Source: Hypsibius dujardini (taxonomy: Eukaryota > Tardigrada > Eutardigrada > Parachela > Hypsibiidae). Taken from it: a stretch of DNA of 44,447 nt. Below are positions 31,268 through 42,203 of this stretch, one piece after another. Within the stretch, counting starts at the first letter, position 1; each line of letters opens with the position of its first letter. Under the pieces are notes generated by a model. The model saw only the letters and a list, made by a program, of their open reading frames with translations. It was not told where the DNA came from and ran no database searches. The stretch is taken from the NCBI GenBank assembly GCA_001579985.1, contig LRSR01008014.1, forward strand, positions 1 to 44,447. Direction: 5' to 3'. The translations under genes were made by a program, and so were the position numbers.

Positions 31268-34200
31268 TCACTTGGCAAGTAGGTCGCCATTAGCCTGACC
31301 AGATAGGAGACAACCGTTGCCATTTTCTCGAACGACCCCATCGCCGGTGCCAATTTCGCTTTTGCTGGGACTAGTGTAGTCGTCGGAAGCTTCGTTCTCA
31401 CTTTCGTCCGTGTCGCTTCGAACATCTTCCGTCTGAAACAAAAGTATCAACGTTTATTGCTTGGCTGGCTGCCTGCATGCCTGTCCGCTTCTCTGTCTGT
31501 TTCTGTTGTATCTGTTCTGTTGAATCTGTCCGTCTGTCTGCCCATGTCTGTCTCTGTACCTGCCTGCCTATGTTTGTAGGTGTGCTTGTGTACCTGTCAG
31601 AATGCCTGTCTGTCTTCCGATCGGTCTATCTCTCCGTTGATATGTCCGTTCGCCTAAGTCTGTCAGTCTGCATGTACAGTATGAGGCAACGTCTGTATTT
31701 GGGCTCACCCTTCACTTGGTCGAAAAATCGGTTCACTCATGGATTTCTCTCTGATGGTAGCTGCTTGATTGTTTGATTTTCAGAAAGGCTATGGTATACT
31801 AGGATATAGTACAGCAAATCAAACAATCAAGCACCTGCCGTCAAAGAGAAACCCATGAGTGAGCCGATTTATCGACCAAGTGAAGGGTGAGCCAAAATAC
31901 AGACTTTGCCTCGTACTCGTGTCTGTATGTTATTCGTTAACACTCTGACGTTAAAATTCTGTCGTGTCAGTATGCGGGTGACGTCACGTACCTCGCCCGT
32001 ATTGAGTGCGCGGTAAATGACCCGCAAAATGGTGAAGGTCCAAAAAATATGTAAAATTTGCAAGCTGCCGAGGAGAGTGTTGTACAGGTGAAAGGCGGGG
32101 AAGCACTTTTCGCCGAGAGGGCAGGGGAATGTGTAACTCAAAATCCTGTCGAACGAAGAAGCAGGTCAACAACCACTCAACAAAAATGGATTATTCCGGG
32201 TGAATGAAGTGCAGGTAAAGTGTAGAGCGCTCCATGCTCACCGGTAGGGATAGACACCCAATCGAGTCACAATCCACACCGCCGCAAAAATGGCAAAGAA
32301 CATAGATGAGAGCCGCGACATTTTTGCGTAACGAGCCAGCTTTGCACCCTGAAGACGAAAGGACGGACAACGTTATCTTCGTCTGTCTTGTCCGTCCTTC
32401 TTTCTGTCTGTCTGTCTATATGTCTGTCTGTATATCTGTGTTCCTGTCTGTCTGTCTATATGTCTGTCTGTATATCTGTGTTTCTGTCTGTCTGTGTTTA
32501 TCTTTTTACCCATCCGTTTGCCGTGCTTGACGTGCTTGACGTCTGCTTGTCTGAGTTCTTACCTCCAACCAAAAGTCCGAGACATCGTGAAGGACAAGAA
32601 CTAGCGTTCCAATACGGACGGTGTTGTCTATCCAAGAGAAGCACATCAGTGTGATGGTGATAATATGATGAAAAAACATTTCCCAAAAGTCCTGTCGCAA
32701 AACAAAAAGAGCTCTCAAGCAATCGTGATCCAGCCCGATAAAGTGCCACTTGAAGGATCGATTTTGTTTCGGAGTAAGTAGCCCGACGAAAAAAGATGGG
32801 AGAAGCAAACCATTTATCGATTGCACTCATCTTTGCAAACAGCCACATCCACCTCGTCCCACTCACCTTTCGTTTTACGTCAAAAAACTGCGTGAACAGG
32901 AGTGACCAATAGAAGGAGAGCTCAATCATATAGTACCACCACACATCCGACGTAACTATCTGCAAAGCACAGCCAAACAGACAATAGATTCACTGAAGGC
33001 ACGTTCAACCTTTCCTTGTCTGAGCGCACCTGAAATGGATACTCTGTCCAGACATAGGAGCTGTCTTGAAACCATGGCTTCTGCAAGCGCAAAAAAAACA
33101 TAAGATCAAGTAGGCAGACATACTGACAAACGGATAGACAAAAGTGGCAAGTAGACAGGCAGGCAGATGGTCCCACAGACAAAGAAGCAGGCATGCAGAA
33201 CAAATGAACCAAAACAGAAACTCACGTCTGAAAGGACCCAAACGCCGTATAAAAATATTCCCAGATAAAATGTGAAGCGCCACCTAAAATGAAATTGACG
33301 GTTGGTAAATCCCAAAAAATGTCCCATATGGAGGACCTGTTTTCTTACCCTGTCTCTTTGAATTTGTCTAGCTGACTGGTGAGTCCCCTCCGAATAGCGT
33401 TGCGATGTCTGAACCAGCGTTCCACTTGCCTTTCCGTCATGTCACACCGTTTGGCAAGGCCCTATGGGTAAAGTGTGCATAAAGTTATCAACGACAAACA
33501 TACAACGAGATCATTAAACAGGCATAAACAACACTATACTAATAAATTAAAACATTCAGTAGGGAAGCTAAAAAAATTAGGACGTTCCATACAAGTATGT
33601 CTGCATGAGTCAGTCGTCGGGACCACTTGTAGGATGCTTCCAGAATGGGATTAGGGCTGACATTATGCGCCTTCCGGCAAGGAATCCTTAATGATCTCCC
33701 GATTGGCTCGTAAATGACCCTGCAGCCAAACATACGTGCCGGATAAATGAACGCAGTACCGGGAGGAGGAATATACAAAGTCGATCAAATGCTTCGTAGA
33801 TCGAATGATCGCCTCCTTCCAATCAATCCAGCCGTACCTACTCACATGCGTGAGAGATCAATCTGTGCAGGAGGCCTTTACCCGAGTCAAATCAATTTGT
33901 CTGTCTGCCTATCTTCCTCTGTCTTTTGACGTGCTTGTCTGACTGGCTAGTCCACCACGCCGTCTGCCTCTCTGTTTGTCTGCCATTGTCTGCCTGCCTA
34001 ACTGTCTGTCTATCTGTCTAATTGTCTAATTGTCTGGCTGTCTGGCTGTCTGCCTATCCGTCTGTGTGTCTGTCTGTCTGTGTAATTGTCTGTTGTCTGT
34101 CGGTGTGTCTTTTTCTCCGATAGTCTACCAATTGACCTGACTCTGCCTAATCTATCCATCAGTCTGTCTGAGTCTGTCTGTCTGTCTGTCTGAGTCTGAG

Positions 34201-34401
34201 ACCAGGTTGCATGTCAACATACTTTTCCACGGTAAGCCGAACGAGGTAGACGAAAAGAGCCAGCGGAATGGGATACAAGAGCGCGTGAAAGGAGGGATAG
34301 GGTCGTTCCGGGGTGTGAGTGAGGTCCCGCCAGGAGACGTTCATGGGCAGCCAGAAGCTCTCATTCCATAGAAAGTCGGAGATTCTTTTGAGGAAATCCA
34401 T
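31268..34401 (-). CDS. ceramide synthase, copy A
   Basis: Ten exons join in phase to 391 residues: 34401-34223, 33719-33593, 33461-33349, 33283-33226, 33080-33030, 32959-32867, 32691-32563, 32348-32242, 32145-31992, 31432-31268. Ceramide synthases are multi-pass ER membrane enzymes that N-acylate sphinganine/sphingosine with acyl-CoA. The start matches animal CerS ([18 protein letters not shown]), then a first membrane segment, a homeobox-like domain ([20 protein letters not shown]), and the TLC/Lag1p domain ([25 protein letters not shown], then [10 protein letters not shown] with the two essential His at ~215-216, then [12 protein letters not shown]). The tail has the acidic [12 protein letters not shown] motif seen after the last membrane segment in CerS proteins. 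Exon sizes match copy B closely. Acyl-chain specificity cannot be read by eye. Confidence 0.95.
31470..31680. repeat. TGTC tract in CerS A intron 9
   Basis: A degenerate run of ctgtctg/tgcctgtc units on the plus strand, directly abutting the second foldback MITE copy. Confidence 0.75.
31679..31916. mobile_element. foldback MITE family copy 2, 238 bp (CerS A intron 9)
   Basis: Same inverted-repeat arms as the copy at 16526-16763 (gtatgaggcaa...acttggtcg, gctgcttgattgtttgatt), same total length, different central sequence. It lies in the last intron of CerS A. Confidence 0.88.
32385..32512. repeat. TGTC/TATATGTCTG tract in CerS A intron 7
   Basis: (TGTC)n, with a longer ~54-bp unit containing tatatgtctgtctgtatatc present twice (about 32410-32500). 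It lies in a CerS A intron. Confidence 0.8.
33890..34205. repeat. TGTC tract in CerS A intron 1
   Basis: About 300 bases of degenerate TGTCTG/TGCCTG repeats ending close to the exon 1 donor (the donor is at 34222). Confidence 0.8.
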
Positions 34402-37363
34402 GCTATGCACTCTTCCTATGATTGTTGGTTAGGATATAGGCAGCGATGAGGAAGATGTAGAGTAGGAGGACCGCGAGTAGAATTCACTCTTCTAATGATA
34501 CACATCCAATCCAACGTCCTTCCTTCCGTCCTTCCTCATCCACTCCAACGAAAGCGTGCAAAACGTGTGTGTGTATGCGGTGTGTGTGTGCTTGCTCCCT
34601 GTCACGGCATCTATTTATCCATCGAGCAGTAGCAGCGCGGCAACGGTACTATCGATCTCCAGAGTAAACCTGCAAACATCAAACATCTACAATTAATTTG
34701 CCGGCTTGGCCCGGGCGTGTTGGTCGATTTTCTGTCTCAGTTGAAATTTTATGCAATTATATGCCAAAAAAAGGTGGAGACCAAAGAAGAAAAGATTTTC
34801 AATTTAAGAAAAATAATTGAACTCATTTTTCCTAGAAAGTGACCAGTGAAATACATCAAAGACGGCTAATCAATCAATCTCCGGCGAATGCTGCAGAAGA
34901 AGCCATCCCATCTGGAGACGATTCGTCAATTAATCATTAACCGACCGAAAACCCAAATCACCGGAATCGCTACAATTATGTATCATAAACAATTTATTCA
35001 ATTTTAATAAAAAAACAATTAGTATTGCAACTGAAAAAAAGAACAAGAAATAAAAGCCGACAAGGACGACGTGATTAAATCAATCAATCCATCCACAATG
35101 TGCTCAAACACATACAATTACGGTAAAAATCAACCCATCGACCAACGCGAGACGCTGTAAGTAAATCAATCAAGCATTGTCAGGTATCAAAAAAGCTTCT
35201 GAGTATATTTTCTCTTGAAAAAAAAAATTCAAATACTATACGTTTTAACGAAGAAAATACCGCATATTTAATTAAGCTAAAAACTGATTTTTATGGAGCT
35301 TCACGTCCTGAAATCGGTCTTAAGTGCAGCAGATTAGGTAGCACTTACTGGCACACTCGATTGTCAAGTTGCCGTGTTTACGACCACTTGAACAGGGCGA
35401 TAAACTCTCTTACTAGCAGTTCTGAAAAGGATTAACAGCCATTCCTATTTTTGCCCCTGCGCTTCAACAAAATTGGCCGCATTTTAATTAAAATTAAAAT
35501 TTGTCCACGAATTATATTGTGGTCAATAAAGGGAAAAGGGACGAATAGATGAACGGGAACTTTTTTCTGTCACTGTCCGATGACAAACTGCAAACATATC
35601 GCACACTCGCACCTGCAATGTTGACATTCCGATTAGAGATTACTGCCAGGCATTCCTCTCTCCTCTTCTCTATCTCGCCGCTCTCACGTCCAATGAATAT
35701 TTCGGCACCCGCAATGCAATTACACTTCGTCCACGCTGCAAAAAGTAAAGGTAACACTGGCTAAAATGATAAAGAAAAACGAATTTTAATCGGTCGACGT
35801 CAGAATGGTAGAATGTGTGTGTACAGTATACACACACACACACACACACTCATTCCACCAGCCGAAGGCAATGGAACGGCTTAGAACTGGAGAGAAATAA
35901 GAATTCCAGCTACATTCCTGCCATATTCCAGAGAGTTCCAGGGAAGTTCGATTCCACGTTCCATTTCATTCCAATCCAACCTGTCGTGGAACTGGAACGC
36001 CAACGGATGTTCTCTCACGTTCTCACCTCTTCGTATGTTGCCGGTGCAAGAGGAGTACCACACGTCCCTGTTGACTGTTGAGTTCTTCTAACCTCGCTCG
36101 CTCTGCCTACATAAGGACAATCGATTTTTCCAGCGATTCACCACTTAGGTTACGGTACCACGCTGTAGGATGACAGCGAAAATGGGTTGATTTGTCAAGT
36201 GAAAAAATATGAGGGAAACAACATCAGCAAGGTACTGTACAGAACTAGCTGTCGTCCTCGTTCATGACAGAGGACTGCGTACCTCGTACGTACTACATAC
36301 CCGTTCCTATGTACCGGTATGAAAAATACGGGATGAATTCACTGAAAGGGAAATGGGGAGAGCTATTAATAAGGCTGTCGGCACTCACACTCATCATTCG
36401 AATGATCCTTCCCCCCTCTGGGTGTAACTAGCGTCTTTCATGCTGTTCATACCTAGCACCTGCATACGGCCTTGTAGGATAGGAGAGTGTAAATGAAAGA
36501 AATAACCTAACTCGTTGCTAATCACTGCAATGCAACGCAGGTTGCACTCTAACCACAAAAGAAGGGACCGCAGAGGTGTGCTCACAGCGAGATATATCCA
36601 CCGCAAAGCCATCTTTCGTTAACTACTAGTACATGTATACTCGATTTCACTGCTTGCCAATTCGACCTCAAATTGTATGCCTTATGAGTGTGATATCAAA
36701 TTCAAAGGTCTTCCTCTATAAAAGTCATACTGGCGACCAGTGCGTCCTAGTACATTGTGTGATCATTAGCTATAGCCTATATCTAACTACATAAACAAAT
36801 TACTAATATTGAACTTTCTTTTAATCATCTCAAATGAAGATCGAATTGTGGACTATTGAGCCATTTACCGGTAGGAATAGATCTTTATATCCAAGTGAAA
36901 CCCACTTGGTAAATCGATTTTGAATTAACTTCACACTGGCGGTGCATAGATAGCGCTCCAATGTATCATTACCACATAGTAGGACATTGCGCATTACACA
37001 ACGTGTGTGTGCGTAGCTCACACTGAATATCAAACTTGTAACTGTGGTATGATGGATGTTCTCATGCAGGGCTGCAGCAGATTTTTGTAGAGTGGAGGAA
37101 GCTCGCCGAGCAAAAGATTAGTCGCCTTATCACACTCACACTTCATCCTCCCCCACCTGGGCTCCCTCGACTCCACGATCACAACCGTAATCTGTAAAAG
37201 GAGCCGCAATCGTTTTTGTGTTCTCCCCTCATATTTGCAGCCGAAATGGGAGAGGAATAATCGGAGACGTCTGAAAAGAAAGCCGAGTTTTTGTAACATT
37301 TCATCCATCGTTTCGCCTTAAAAATGGCCTGATATATTCCCGTGGACTTTGCTCGCACAAAAG
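34402..37363. other. shared upstream region of the two head-to-head ceramide synthases
   Basis: Nearly 3 kb without a supported gene. It contains ATCA-rich stretches (34860-35170), a CA dinucleotide run at 35828-35848, and a TGGAA/TTCCA-rich stretch at 35920-36010. Promoters for both CerS genes should lie here. No shared core motif was recognised. Confidence 0.5.
35811..35850. repeat. CA microsatellite
   Basis: A short pure (CA)n run of about ten units, preceded by a gtgtgtgtac segment that makes a small inverted structure. Confidence 0.8.
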
Positions 37364-40300
37364 ATGGATCTTGTCAGTCGTGTGAGCAGTGTCTTTTGGG
37401 CGGAGTGGTTTTGGCTGCCGCGTGGCTACAACTGGACCACCTTCACATCCACTCCGGAGAAGTTGTACCCCGATTTCTACTGGATCTACTTTCCCATTCC
37501 CTTTTCGCTCCTGCTATTTTTAGTTCGCATTCTTTTTGAAAAGTAAGTCTTCACACACTCCCTGCTTGAGTGGAGAGAAAATTCAGTGGCATTCAAGTCC
37601 ATTTTTAGCTTTATCCTCGGCGGTATGGGTTTGCGAGAGCTGAAAAAATTAAAAAATATTCAATAGAATGCATGATACTTTGTGGTAGAAGAGGACCTTG
37701 ATTGATGGATCGGTTGCGGTGCAGTGTGCTTTTTCGCCGCTCTTGTGATTGATGGATTGTCATTGTACGACTCGCGGCAGTTTCTTCTCGTTTTTCCTGG
37801 CTAGCAAAGCTCGGTGTCTTTGATTTTTATCTATATAACGGATTTTCGTTATATTGGCTCATATTTTGTGGCCCTTTGTTTCGTTTCGGGCAATTAGCTT
37901 AACATGACGAAATTGAATTTCGCTGATTGAACTGACCATTAATTGTTGATTGGTCGCGTCAACCCACTCGCACTGTCGAGCGGGTTGATTGATTGATTGC
38001 AGTTTATGAAGCTGTTGTGCAGTCCTCTGTAAAGTCCGGAGAGATTGACTATTCGATCACTGAAGAATCCCCTTTTTGCCGTTTCAGGAAAATATGCGAC
38101 CCGATAGGGCGGTCAATGGGCATCAGCGAGCGGCGGACCCACCCACCGGTCTCCAATAGAGCCCTGGAGAAGGAGTACCGGAAGAAGAAGAAGGCGCCGG
38201 ATGGGGAGCAGTTAAAGGTAAGACAAAAGCGACGGTTCCGCTTCTTGTTCTTCCTTCGCACTTCTTGGATTAATGGGTTTATCATTTTTTCTCACTTAGG
38301 GTTTGAGCAAAAGGACCGATTTAACGACGAGGCAGGTGGAGTCCTGGTTTCGGCAAAGGAAGGCCTCCGAGACCCTTAGTCAGCTGCAGAAGTTCAGCGA
38401 AACCGGGTACGAGACGGCATCTCCTACAGAAAACTGACCAAATAAGCAAGCACCAAGATAGGCAGACGAGGCAAGACAGGTAGACAAATAGACAAACAGG
38501 CAGATAGGCAGGCATAAAGACAGGCATACATACATGCATGCTGAATTCCAGACAGAGAAACAGACAGAGAAAAGGTATACATTTGTGAATATATTGGACA
38601 TCCCAGAGCTGATATAAATATTTTCAGATGGCGCTTTTTTTACTATACTGCGATATTCATATATGGACTTTGGGCTGTCTCTTCGGTGAGTCTTAACAAT
38701 TGTCTGCGCTGCACCTCTTTCCTGAATCACTGAAGAATGACCTGTCTTCCTGCCTTGCCTCAGTTGCCTGAATGTGATTTTATGTGGTTTATTGTGTCTG
38801 TCTATGCTTTTTTGCTTATTTATCGATCAATTGTCTGTCTTAATCCCTCCCTATTTTCCTTTGCGTTTATTGTGATATTCTTTTTTTTTTCAGAAATCAT
38901 GGTTTTACGACACAAAAGAATGCTGGAGAGGGTATCCCTTGCATGTGAGTCCTTTTTCCTGGTTAACTTATAGGACAAATGAACATATGTAATGATGCAG
39001 TGAGGCCCGAAAGCAGGCACAAAGACAGACATTTAGACAGACGGACAGATAAATAGACAGACAGACAATCAGAGAAAGACACCAATAGAACGCAGACGAG
39101 CAAGTACACAGACAGATAGGCTCTGAATGGGGTTAATGCTCGATCCTGAATGGGTTTAGGCGGTGGATCGCGACATGTGGTGGTACTACATGCTGGAACT
39201 GTCATTCTACTGGTCGCTCCTGATATCCCAGTTTTTTGACGTCCGCCGCAAGGTAGGCACCGTCGTTTTTGTTTACATTTTACTTGGCTTGAATAGATGG
39301 CTACTAAAAATGTATGTGTATAGGATTTCTGGCAAATGTTTACCCATCACGTCACCACCATTCTTCTCCTCACGCTCTCCTGGATGGACAATCTCGTGCG
39401 GATGGGCTCCCTCGTGCTGATCATTCACGACGTCGCTGATGTTTTCCTCGAGGTATATTTCCATGCCAACTTATTTCATTTCTTGTCTGATTTTTTTGAA
39501 AAATATCATGTTATAGATTGAATAGTTTTCCGTCTGTCAACAGTAGTTTTGTTGTTATTTGTTCCATATAATTATATTTTAAAATTTTCGTATTTTGAGT
39601 ACGCTGTACAGAAAAATGCTTCCTCATACCGTCTAAAAATGATCAAAGTATCTTTTTTGTAGCGTTATTTATCAATTAAATAAAATATTTGCTTTGTAAG
39701 ACACTGAATGTTTTCGTGAGAAAAGCTCCTCTCTGAGAATGTGACAATATATTAAAATTACATGCGCCAGTGAATTCGCGTGAACACTATTTCCAGCGTA
39801 AGTTTCACGTAGAATACCCGGAAGTTCTCTTCAAGTGCTGTTCCATTTAGGCGGCCAAGTTAGCTCGTTACGCCAATAAACCCAAACTGTGCGATGCCTT
39901 TTTCATCGTATTCGCGGTGGTTTGGATCATCTCTCGCATGTTCATCTACCCCTACGTGTACGTTATGATCCCTTTATTTTTACCTTTCTTGTTATCAACC
40001 CGCTGTCCATTGATGGTTAGCGGATTATATTTTTGCTGTTAGGGTGGTCTACACGGCCCTCTTTGAGGCCTGTCAGACAGTCGCTCTCGAGGGGATCAAC
40101 TGTTTCCCGGCCTACTATGTCTTTAACGCACTCATTATCTGCCTGCAAGTGCTGCACTTTATCTGGACGTGGTACATCGTGAGGATAGCCGTCAAGAGTA
40201 TCCGCACCGGCAAGGTATGACAATCTCGGGTCTGTCACAAGTTCTATCTCTCTGCCGGTCTCTTTCTTTCTATATATCTGCCTACCGATCTGTCTGTCGA

Positions 40301-40750
40301 TCTGCCAGATGTCTGTCTGGCTGCCTGCCTGTCTGTCTCTATGTGACTGCCCGCTCTCCTGTCTCTCTGCTGGTCTGTTTGCCCGCCTTTTTGTCTGTAT
40401 TTGTTGTCTGTCTGTCTGTTTGGCTGGCTGGCTGGCTGTCTGTTCTCTGTGTTCTTTATATTTTGCTGGCTGTCTGTCTGTCTGTCTGTCTGTCTAAACC
40501 ACCTATCTACTTGCCTACCTACATACTTCATTTACTATTTTTCCAGACGGATGACAACCGTAGCGACACAGAGGAGGAAGATGAAATGGACGCCGGCACT
40601 GACGATGCAGCCCAGCTCGGAGGGGGCGATAGCGAACGACGAAGTCCTAAAGCTATCGGCGACCTGATCAAGAGACCAACCCATTCGCATACCGTCGGTG
40701 ACTCCGCATCCGCTAATGGCAACACCCCTCGTTCGACGAAGTCCAAGTGA
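37364..40750 (+). CDS. ceramide synthase, copy B
   Basis: Ten exons join in phase to 409 residues: 37364-37542, 38088-38217, 38300-38406, 38628-38685, 38894-38944, 39160-39252, 39324-39452, 39851-39957, 40043-40214, 40547-40750. Same architecture as copy A: FWAEWFWLPRGYNWTTF start, first membrane segment, homeobox-like domain (GLSKRTDLTTRQVESWFRQR), TLC/Lag1p domain ([32 protein letters not shown] with the His pair at ~214-215, LIIHDVADVFLEAAKLARYA), and the acidic tail DDNRSDTEEEDE. Six of ten exons have exactly the same length as in copy A. It is transcribed away from copy A. Both look intact, so they may have diverged in acyl-CoA preference or expression; that is inference. Confidence 0.95.
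38455..38580. repeat. GACA-like tract in CerS B intron 3
   Basis: Degenerate ggcagac/gacaggca/acagacag units on the plus strand, in the intron before exon 4. Confidence 0.7.
39010..39115. repeat. GACA tract in CerS B intron 5
   Basis: The plus strand reads acagacatttagacagacggacagat...agacagacagacaatc, between exons 5 and 6. Confidence 0.75.
40250..40500. repeat. TGTC tract in CerS B intron 9
   Basis: About 250 bases of ctgtctgtc/ctggctggctg repeats, including several perfect units at 40465-40495, between exons 9 and 10. Confidence 0.8.
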
Positions 40751-40826
40751 TGCACTCTTGTTGTGTTCTCTCACTCCACTTGACACTTTCCGATTTACGG
40801 GTGCCATTTCTCTCTTTCTCCCCGTC

Positions 40827-40832
40827 TTTATT
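40827..40832 (-). promoter_or_regulatory. candidate polyadenylation signal for Pax
   Basis: AATAAA on the minus strand, about 205 bases downstream of the Pax stop. If used, the Pax 3' UTR would overlap the 3' UTR of CerS B, whose stop is at 40750 on the other strand. Confidence 0.4.
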
Positions 40833-41035
40833 TCGTTTTTACCCTCCTCACTTGTTGATAGGAAGCATGTCTACTACTGCACACAATATGCACCTTAGTT
40901 ACTTTTGGCGAGCGCAGGCATGTAGAGAGTCGACAGTTTCTAAATCTTTTCATGTGATAAAATATAGTAATGAGGGGAATACGGCAGCGATGTCTAGTTC
41001 GCTTATTTTAAAGACTGAAGTAAACGATGTCTATG

Positions 41036-41739
41036 CTAGCCCAAAATGTCACGAATAGTAAAGCCAATCTTCCGATCACTGTCGTAGTTCTCTACTTCTC
41101 GCGATCGCTTTTGAATAACATCCCCAGGAACTTCAGCTTGTGCTTCAAATTGATGCTTCTCTTTTCGGTGTTTTTTCTTCAATTCTTCAGCTTTCTCGCT
41201 TCGCTTCTGTGCTTTTCGGAGAATACGATTGATGGAGCTCACACTGGGTAGAACGTCCTTGGGGCAAATACCGTCGTAATAGAGCTTCTCGCGAATCTCC
41301 CACGCAAACAGGGTCTGATGTTGCTTTTTATAGTCGACTATCTTGGAGACGATAAAGGGAGTGGTGACGCGCGGTTTTGATCCACCGATACAACCGGGGA
41401 GAATCGTGCCTGTCTCCAAATATCTTCAGACAATAGATCACAATAAGAACGGGCCAACGGACGGTGACAGTGCGATTTACGGACAGGCAGTCGAGCAGGC
41501 ATACAGTAAGACGGACACCTAGGAAGGTAAACAGACAGACAGACAAATTAAGCTTACTTCGTAAGAATTTTACTCACGCATCCATGAGATACGAGGAGTT
41601 GCCGAGAAATGTCGCACGGTCGCAGTCCACACAGTGAAAGAAAGAGGATTTGCTGGCGCATTTCCACGGGCAACGGCTTCCCGTTGAGATAGATGCCGCC
41701 TAGTTGGTTCATGGAAGAATCGTTTCGAGCTGCTTCCAT
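41036..41739 (-). CDS. short Pax transcription factor: paired domain plus terminal octapeptide, no homeodomain
   Basis: Two exons, 41739-41558 and 41423-41036, join within a Lys codon to give 189 residues. The paired domain fills about residues 9-125. The PAI half reads [14 protein letters not shown], then [25 protein letters not shown]; the RED half reads [20 protein letters not shown], and [13 protein letters not shown] charged Lys/Glu-rich linker follows, and the protein stops immediately after FTIRDILG, which fits the Pax octapeptide/EH1 (Groucho-binding) consensus. The PAI half most resembles Pox neuro ([18 protein letters not shown]); the RED half looks like Pax2/5/8 or Pax6. Nothing downstream resembles a homeodomain or transactivation region. 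The start is the only ATG before the domain in this exon; an upstream exon is possible but not needed. It is a nuclear DNA-binding regulator by family. Confidence 0.92.
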
Positions 41740-42203
41740 ATTACCAGGATCGGTCGCAAAAAAGAGAAATGAAATCTAGACGCTGTGCTTCATCGTTCAG
41801 TTTCGGACGAGATGCTTTATATATTGCCATACACTCTTGGCCATTACGCTTTGATATGTTTGACCATCACATTGTGGCGCTCCCGTCAAGAGTCAACACT
41901 TGAACACACGGGGAAGGTACGCTCGCCTGGAAGCTGGTGCAGATGGTCTGGACAGGTAGAGTGCTGCACTGGGCTGCGTTCAAACTCGGGTGTCCAGTTA
42001 CATTACTGTAGCGGACCGTTCTATGTCATTTTTGCTACTCTGGGTATAGAAATACTGCAAAACTATGTGCAAGCATGGCAGCGCAGTTCGTTAGGAATAC
42101 CATTAACAGAAACTCGCCAAGACAGTTTTTGGGATTGCAAAAACATTTAAATTAAAAATAGCAAACCCAACAGGGGAAGGAGAGGAATCAGTACAAATGG
42201 GGG
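41740..42203. other. intergenic between Pax and CPSF3
   Basis: Upstream of Pax and downstream of CPSF3, both on the minus strand. A 121-codon open frame on the plus strand (41785-42150) has no domain, no splice signals and no family resemblance, so it is not called. Confidence 0.45.

Noticed and set aside
35881-36063. 60-codon minus-strand frame with WNE/WNS repeats
   Set aside because: It is the translation of a TGGAA-type simple repeat and has no other support.
41785-42150. 121-codon plus-strand open frame upstream of Pax
   Set aside because: No recognisable domain, no splice signals, unremarkable composition; consistent with chance.
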